Below, in pieces: positions 52,306 through 56,190 of a stretch of 56,190 nucleotides of DNA (its first letter is position 1; each line of letters opens with the position of its first letter). The notes beneath the pieces are model-generated. The model ran no database searches. It worked only from the letters and a program-made list of their open reading frames with translations, and was not told the DNA's origin. This DNA is from an uncultured Prevotellaceae bacterium (lineage in GTDB: Bacteria > Bacteroidota > Bacteroidia > Bacteroidales > Bacteroidaceae), in NCBI GenBank assembly GCA_902800595.1, contig CADCFA010000016.1:1-56190 (forward strand), read 5' to 3'. The position numbers and the translations under genes are program-made.

Positions 52306-53747
52306 AACTCTGTTGGATACTTACCAAACTGCTTTTTAAAGCATGTCGAGAAATAACCCGGGGTGCCAAAGCCTACCTCGTATGCTATTTCCGCAACCGT
52401 CTTCGTGGTTGATGCCAACAATGCGTAAGCCTGTTGCAATCTCATCTGCCGTAACAGTTCCACAGGTGTCTGACCTGTTATGGCCTTCACTTTCCTGTAG
52501 AGCTGTACCCGACTCAGTCCCATCTCCTCACCAAGATCATCCATCTTCAGATTGGGATTTGACATATTCTTGAGGATAGCCTCATTCAGCTGTTCAGCAA
52601 ACAACATATCCTGACTCTTGGGAGCAGGCATCTCTTCTGTAGGTGTCACGAATATCTCGTGAAGGCGTCGGTTGCTGGCATCGGTATAGAACAGTGTCTG
52701 CTCCACATTCATGTTCTGACGCTTCCGTATATTCTTCTTCGTCAACCGCAATGCAAACAGTATCATGATAATAGCCAAGATCAGAACTGCTATAGTCACA
52801 AAACTGCCGATAAGCACCTTATGCTGTGTGTCGTAAAGCACCATTGAGTCCTCCAGCTTGTCGTGAATAGTCACCAAATCATCATTCTGCTTCATCAGCT
52901 CTGAAGCCTCTGTTATGACCAGATCTACATTGTCGGGCGTGACAACAAAACCCAGTAACGGGTTTTCGCGCTCATAAGGCCTACCCGTCAAAATATCCTT
53001 AATACGGCCCTCAACATCCTGCTCTACTACGGCTTTATAAACTCCCGTTGCCATACCGTCGTTATGACAGAACACAAAGGTGTTGTCCAACTGGCTGGCA
53101 TCAGACCGCCGGAGCGAGTCAATCAATTGAGTGACGATATTGCAGGATGCGTCACTCGACCAATCGCTAATCCGACAGACATACTCCACCTCTGGTAAAG
53201 CCTTCATTGCGGATTCAAAACCACGGTGACGCTCAAGGGCAGGTGTACTGCTCAACAATCCTGTAATCTCTACCACCAATGGTTTCTTGCCTTTCGGTTG
53301 ATTCCTGCCTCTGACCATTGAGGCAATATATTGGCCCACGATATAACCAGCCTCAACATTATTGCCACCAATGAAAGCTGTATAGTCTGCACTGGTTTTG
53401 CGATCAAAGCTGACAACAGGAATACCCGCCTTAAGCACCCGAGCTATGGCTTCATTGATAATCTGTACATCCTCATAGGGAGCAACCACCATCAGGTCAA
53501 TGTCCGTCTGAGCCAGACTATCTATCAGATGAGCCTGCAAATCAGGGTCATCAACCGAATTAGCAATGCTAACCTTGACATCATGTTCGTATAAATGCTG
53601 GGCAGCGAGCATCTCTTGGTTCACTTTTTCACGCCATGGTCCTTTAGAGCACTGTGCCACCCCAATCTTATATACCTTCTTTTCAGTACATGAAGCCAAT
53701 AGCAGCACCAGCGACAATACATATAATAAGGTACGCAAACTTTTCAT
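52293..53747 (-). CDS. Membrane regulator: sugar-binding domain, TM, AraC domain
   Basis: The 484-aa protein starts with a lipoprotein-like signal (YVLSLVLLLASC), then a LacI-type periplasmic binding domain (about 25-295: KIGVAQCSKGPWREKVNQEM, VVSFDRKTSADYTAFIGGNN, GHRGF-like ERHRGFESAM), one TM (about 311-335) and a cytoplasmic AraC helix-turn-helix (about 385-484: LGEEMGLSRVQLYRKVKAIT, VAEIAYEVGFGTPGYFSTCF). In the B. thetaiotaomicron levan locus the fructose sensor BT1754 has kinase and receiver domains between these parts; they are absent here. It most likely senses fructose and activates the adjacent locus. I chose ATG 53747 for the signal peptide and the -7 box at 53805. Confidence 0.9.
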   Translation of the reverse strand: MKSLRTLLYVLSLVLLLASCTEKKVYKIGVAQCSKGPWREKVNQEMLAAQHLYEHDVKVSIANSVDDPDLQAHLIDSLAQTDIDLMVVAPYEDVQIINEAIARVLKAGIPVVSFDRKTSADYTAFIGGNNVEAGYIVGQYIASMVRGRNQPKGKKPLVVEITGLLSSTPALERHRGFESAMKALPEVEYVCRISDWSSDASCNIVTQLIDSLRRSDASQLDNTFVFCHNDGMATGVYKAVVEQDVEGRIKDILTGRPYERENPLLGFVVTPDNVDLVITEASELMKQNDDLVTIHDKLEDSMVLYDTQHKVLIGSFVTIAVLILAIIMILFALRLTKKNIRKRQNMNVEQTLFYTDASNRRLHEIFVTPTEEMPAPKSQDMLFAEQLNEAILKNMSNPNLKMDDLGEEMGLSRVQLYRKVKAITGQTPVELLRQMRLQQAYALLASTTKTVAEIAYEVGFGTPGYFSTCFKKQFGKYPTELRAE

Positions 53748-53804
53748 ACTCTCTATTTTCATTTGGTTGGATTCTATTTCATTGAATCGTCTCATTTTGC
53801 GCTG

Positions 53805-53862
53805 CAAAAATACAAATTATTTCTTAAAAGAGATACAAATTCCGTTTTTTTTCGTATCTTTG
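53805..53862. promoter_or_regulatory. Divergent -7 boxes: regulator and histidine kinase
   Basis: Minus-strand TATTTTTG (53812-53805), with TTTG 23 nt upstream, and plus-strand TATCTTTG (53855-53862), 38 nt before ATG 53901. Confidence 0.55.
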
Positions 53863-53900
53863 CAACCAAAACCGTCAACCTATCATTATTGTCCAGAGAT

Positions 53901-55697
53901 ATGAAGCGAATTATCCTATGCATGACCATCCTGATTAGCCAGTTGCTTCTGACTGCAGAGGCACAGGCTGTCAACTATAAAGATAAGGACACTACCGCTG
54001 CCCGACTCTCCGTTGAATTCCGACGGCTATACATTGACGGCAACGAGAAAAAGCTCAATGCCAAGGCCCAGGAGCTACTCGACTATATCAAGTCACAGCC
54101 AGAATTCGATCATCACCTGTATTACTCAACCCTCATCGACGTGGTGTCGTTCGACATGAACAACGGCCACTACTACCGCGCCATGCAGAAGGCCCGCAAG
54201 TTGGTGGCTGAGATGAAAGAGAAGCAACACACCGAGGAATACTATAACGCCAGCTACCTGATGGCGATCATCTACTGGTATCGCAACAACATCCCCATCG
54301 CCTCGAAATACTTCGACCAGGCCATCAAGGAGGTGCCGAAGGAGAACAAGATCGATCTGGCATCCATCTATACCGACTATGCCAACATGATGACCGACGA
54401 GGATCCAAAGAAGGCTATGGAGCTGGTGAACAAAGCACTGGAGCAGAGCGGTGCCAACAGCTACCGACTGACCTATGCCCTAACGATGAAAGGAGTGATT
54501 GCCTTTGCCCAGCGCGACGGGACCACCGTGCTCAACTGTTATCGCGAGTACCTCGACCTGAAAAGCAAGAACAAGCCGGATCAGATCTGCGACATGTATG
54601 AGAAGCATCTGACACTGGCAGCACAAACGGTGAACGGATATGCCGCAGAAGCGATGGAAGAGAGCAATAAGGACTTAGACAATACCGACCGCTATGCCAT
54701 CCAACTGTCGATCTGCGACTATATCGGTGACAAGGCAAAGGCTTATGAGATACTGAAGAAACTGACAAAGGAGGAGGAGATGCTGAACAACCTGATCATG
54801 GAGGACGACATCAACGAGATGAACTCCGACCTGCAGGTGGTGGAAGCGAAACGCGAGCTGGGTCGCAACTGGATTATCTTCCTCGTAGTGCTCATTGTGC
54901 TGTCGATGATCATCATCGCCTGCCTGATCGTCATCGCCGTGAGCCGCCGCCATTCGCTTCAGAGAATGCGCCAGCACAATGCCGAGTTGACCGTTGCCAA
55001 GATACGTGCCCAGGAGAGCGACCGCATGAAGTCGATCTTCATCCGCCAAGTGAGCCATGAGATACGCACCCCGCTGAACATCATTACAGGCTTCACTCAG
55101 GTGCTCAACACTCCAGATTATGAGCCTTCAGAGGAGGATCGCAAGGATATGATGAAGCGCATCTCGGAAAACACCGAACAGATTACGCTCATCGTCAATG
55201 AGCTATTGGAAATGTCAGAAATGGAGAGTATGACTGTAATCGAGCTTAGCGACGAGACCACAGTCAGTGACCTGTGCCAGAAGGCAATCGCAGCTAGTAA
55301 CATCGAGCCAACGCCGCCAGTGGACTTTAAGCTTCAGAACGAAGTGCCCGATACCTGTCCGATCAAGACGAACACCACCAGTGTGGTAAAGATTTTAAAG
55401 AATCTGTTGCAGAATGCCGTCAAGTTCACCAATGAGGGCCATATCACTCTGAAAGTGTCCCACGACGAGTCAAAGGGCCAAATCAGTTTTGCCGTCATCG
55501 ATACCGGTATTGGCATACCAGAAGAGGCACGCGAACGCATCTTTGAGCGCTTTGAGAAAGTGGATAGCTTTAAGGAAGGTATCGGACTCGGTCTGTGCGT
55601 ATCACGCGCACTTGCCCGCCGCATGGGGGGCGATGTCATCCTCGAAGGAACCGGAAGTCATGGCAGCACCTTCGTGCTCACCATCCCCGTTGCATAG
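53901..55697 (+). CDS. TPR-containing sensor histidine kinase
   Basis: The 598-aa protein has a signal peptide (ILISQLLLTAEAQA), a periplasmic helical TPR-like region (about 30-320, with YNASYLMAIIYWYRNNIPIA and YALTMKGVIAFAQRDGT), one TM (about 323-348), then a HisKA domain with SHEIRTPLNIITGF (His about 385) and an HATPase domain (NLLQNAVKFTNEGHI, DTGIGIPEEARE, GIGLGLCVSRALARRMGG). There is no receiver or DNA-binding domain. It is divergent from the AraC regulator and its response regulator is not in the window. I chose ATG 53901 for the signal peptide and because the -7 box lies inside the longer frame. Confidence 0.9.
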   Translation: MKRIILCMTILISQLLLTAEAQAVNYKDKDTTAARLSVEFRRLYIDGNEKKLNAKAQELLDYIKSQPEFDHHLYYSTLIDVVSFDMNNGHYYRAMQKARKLVAEMKEKQHTEEYYNASYLMAIIYWYRNNIPIASKYFDQAIKEVPKENKIDLASIYTDYANMMTDEDPKKAMELVNKALEQSGANSYRLTYALTMKGVIAFAQRDGTTVLNCYREYLDLKSKNKPDQICDMYEKHLTLAAQTVNGYAAEAMEESNKDLDNTDRYAIQLSICDYIGDKAKAYEILKKLTKEEEMLNNLIMEDDINEMNSDLQVVEAKRELGRNWIIFLVVLIVLSMIIIACLIVIAVSRRHSLQRMRQHNAELTVAKIRAQESDRMKSIFIRQVSHEIRTPLNIITGFTQVLNTPDYEPSEEDRKDMMKRISENTEQITLIVNELLEMSEMESMTVIELSDETTVSDLCQKAIAASNIEPTPPVDFKLQNEVPDTCPIKTNTTSVVKILKNLLQNAVKFTNEGHITLKVSHDESKGQISFAVIDTGIGIPEEARERIFERFEKVDSFKEGIGLGLCVSRALARRMGGDVILEGTGSHGSTFVLTIPVA

Positions 55698-55699
55698 CC

Positions 55700-56074
55700 T
55701 CAAGGTTTCATGAACACAAAATAGACGGCTGCCACCAAGCAGAGGGCTGCTGCAGCATGGTTCCAGTGGAGTTCTTCGTGCTGAAAGGCAAAGTTAGCGA
55801 TCAGGGCAAACACCACCAGTGAGATACACTCCTGAATCACCTTCAGCTGTACGAGATTGAACGGTCCGCCGTTATCCACAAAGCCGATGCGGTTGGCCGG
55901 CACCTGACAGCAATACTCGAAGAAGGCGATCGCCCATGAGAAGGCGATAACCAGATACAGGGGCCAGTTGGTGGAGATGCCTGACTGCTGCAGGCGCAGA
56001 TGTCCATACCACGCAAACGTCATAAACACATTGCTCAGAATGAGCAGCAAGATTGTATATACACCATTCATCAT
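55700..56074 (-). CDS. DMT family protein (DUF486)
   Basis: The 124-aa membrane protein has four TM segments: GVYTILLLILSNVFMTFAWY, LYLVIAFSWAIAFFEYCCQV, LKVIQECISLVVFALIANFA and AAAALCLVAAVYFVFM. PANRIG and GGPFNLVQLKVIQE are typical of DUF486 small DMT-type proteins, whose substrate is unknown. I chose ATG 56074 (or 56071) because a complete promoter at 56102-56133 covers the longer start at 56104. It converges with the kinase gene, with 2 nt between stops. Confidence 0.88.
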   Translation of the reverse strand: MMNGVYTILLLILSNVFMTFAWYGHLRLQQSGISTNWPLYLVIAFSWAIAFFEYCCQVPANRIGFVDNGGPFNLVQLKVIQECISLVVFALIANFAFQHEELHWNHAAAALCLVAAVYFVFMKP

Positions 56075-56101
56075 AACGACAAGCAATTCTAAAAACGGCT
56101 G

Positions 56102-56133
56102 CAAAGGTACGATTAAATGAGAAGAAAACCAAA
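56102..56133 (-). promoter_or_regulatory. Promoter of the DMT-family gene
   Basis: Minus-strand TTTGG (56133-56129) and TACCTTTG (56109-56102), 20 nt apart, 28 nt before the ATG. Confidence 0.8.
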
Positions 56134-56134
56134 T

Positions 56135-56190
56135 ATGAGAACGATTTTATTATCAATTATCTGTATGATGGCACTGGGCACATGTCTGGC
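56135..56190 (+). CDS. Start of an exported protein, cut by the window end
   Basis: An ATG at 56135 opens MRTILLSIICMMALGTCLA, which looks like a signal peptide, and runs off the window. The mature protein cannot be seen. It starts inside the -33 region of the divergent DMT promoter. Confidence 0.45.
   Translation, partial: MRTILLSIICMMALGTCL

Overview
The window reads as chromosomal DNA of a Bacteroidales bacterium, most likely Prevotella or a close relative. Support comes from the many TAnnTTTG -7 boxes (often with a TTTG -33 box 20 nt upstream), the PorT, SusC/SusD, DUF4960, DUF3822 and DUF4332 families, a stand-alone AICAR transformylase, and the HU/smalltalk/amidase gene set. No tRNA, rRNA or CRISPR array is visible. 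Family names are from memory of protein families; no search was run.

Layout. 1-2.4 kb: two tandem S37-type peptidase lipoproteins (one cut by the window edge, one frameshifted) and a ferredoxin. 2.5-6.5 kb: a secreted repeat protein followed by porT (type IX secretion), then a 5'-nucleotidase split into two genes. 6.6-8.8 kb: rplS, a small protein, AICAR transformylase, another small protein. 8.8-15.1 kb: a GntR-controlled MacAB-TolC-like efflux operon (ATPase, two permeases, adaptor, TolC) whose spacers carry 9-nt-phased CTAG arrays. 15.2-32.4 kb: mostly housekeeping genes: nadK, a DJ-1 protein, ispD, recG, a broken M23 peptidase, a thioredoxin-esterase fusion, a HerA-like ATPase, a PPTase, rmuC, a DUF4332 protein, a RecD-like helicase, DUF3822, rsmD, cardiolipin synthase and dnaG.

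32.5-36.7 kb is an accessory island read on the minus strand from one strong promoter: unknown ORF, VapE-like primase/helicase, DUF4248-like HTH protein, HU-type protein, smalltalk small protein and amidase, ending at a strong terminator. Its spacers hold an inverted repeat, a 19-nt repeat, a 7-nt array and, in the HU 5' leader, eight 22-23-nt units with dyad symmetry. I consider this the best candidate for an undescribed system. Next to it is a YafQ-type toxin-antitoxin pair flanked by 75-nt direct repeats (36.8-37.8 kb) and a gene remnant.

38.4-44.1 kb: a Cthe_2159-type beta-helical lipoprotein, a LytS/LytTR two-component pair and a Zn/Cd-type P-type ATPase. 44.2-53.7 kb: a fructan (levan) utilization locus, SusC-SusD-DUF4960-GH32, with an unusual membrane regulator (sugar-binding domain, one TM, AraC domain, no kinase or receiver). 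A TPR histidine kinase lies divergently, then a DMT-family membrane protein and the start of one more exported protein. SusC, SusD, the M23 gene and one S37 gene all carry frame-breaking lesions; assembly error is a serious alternative to pseudogenization.
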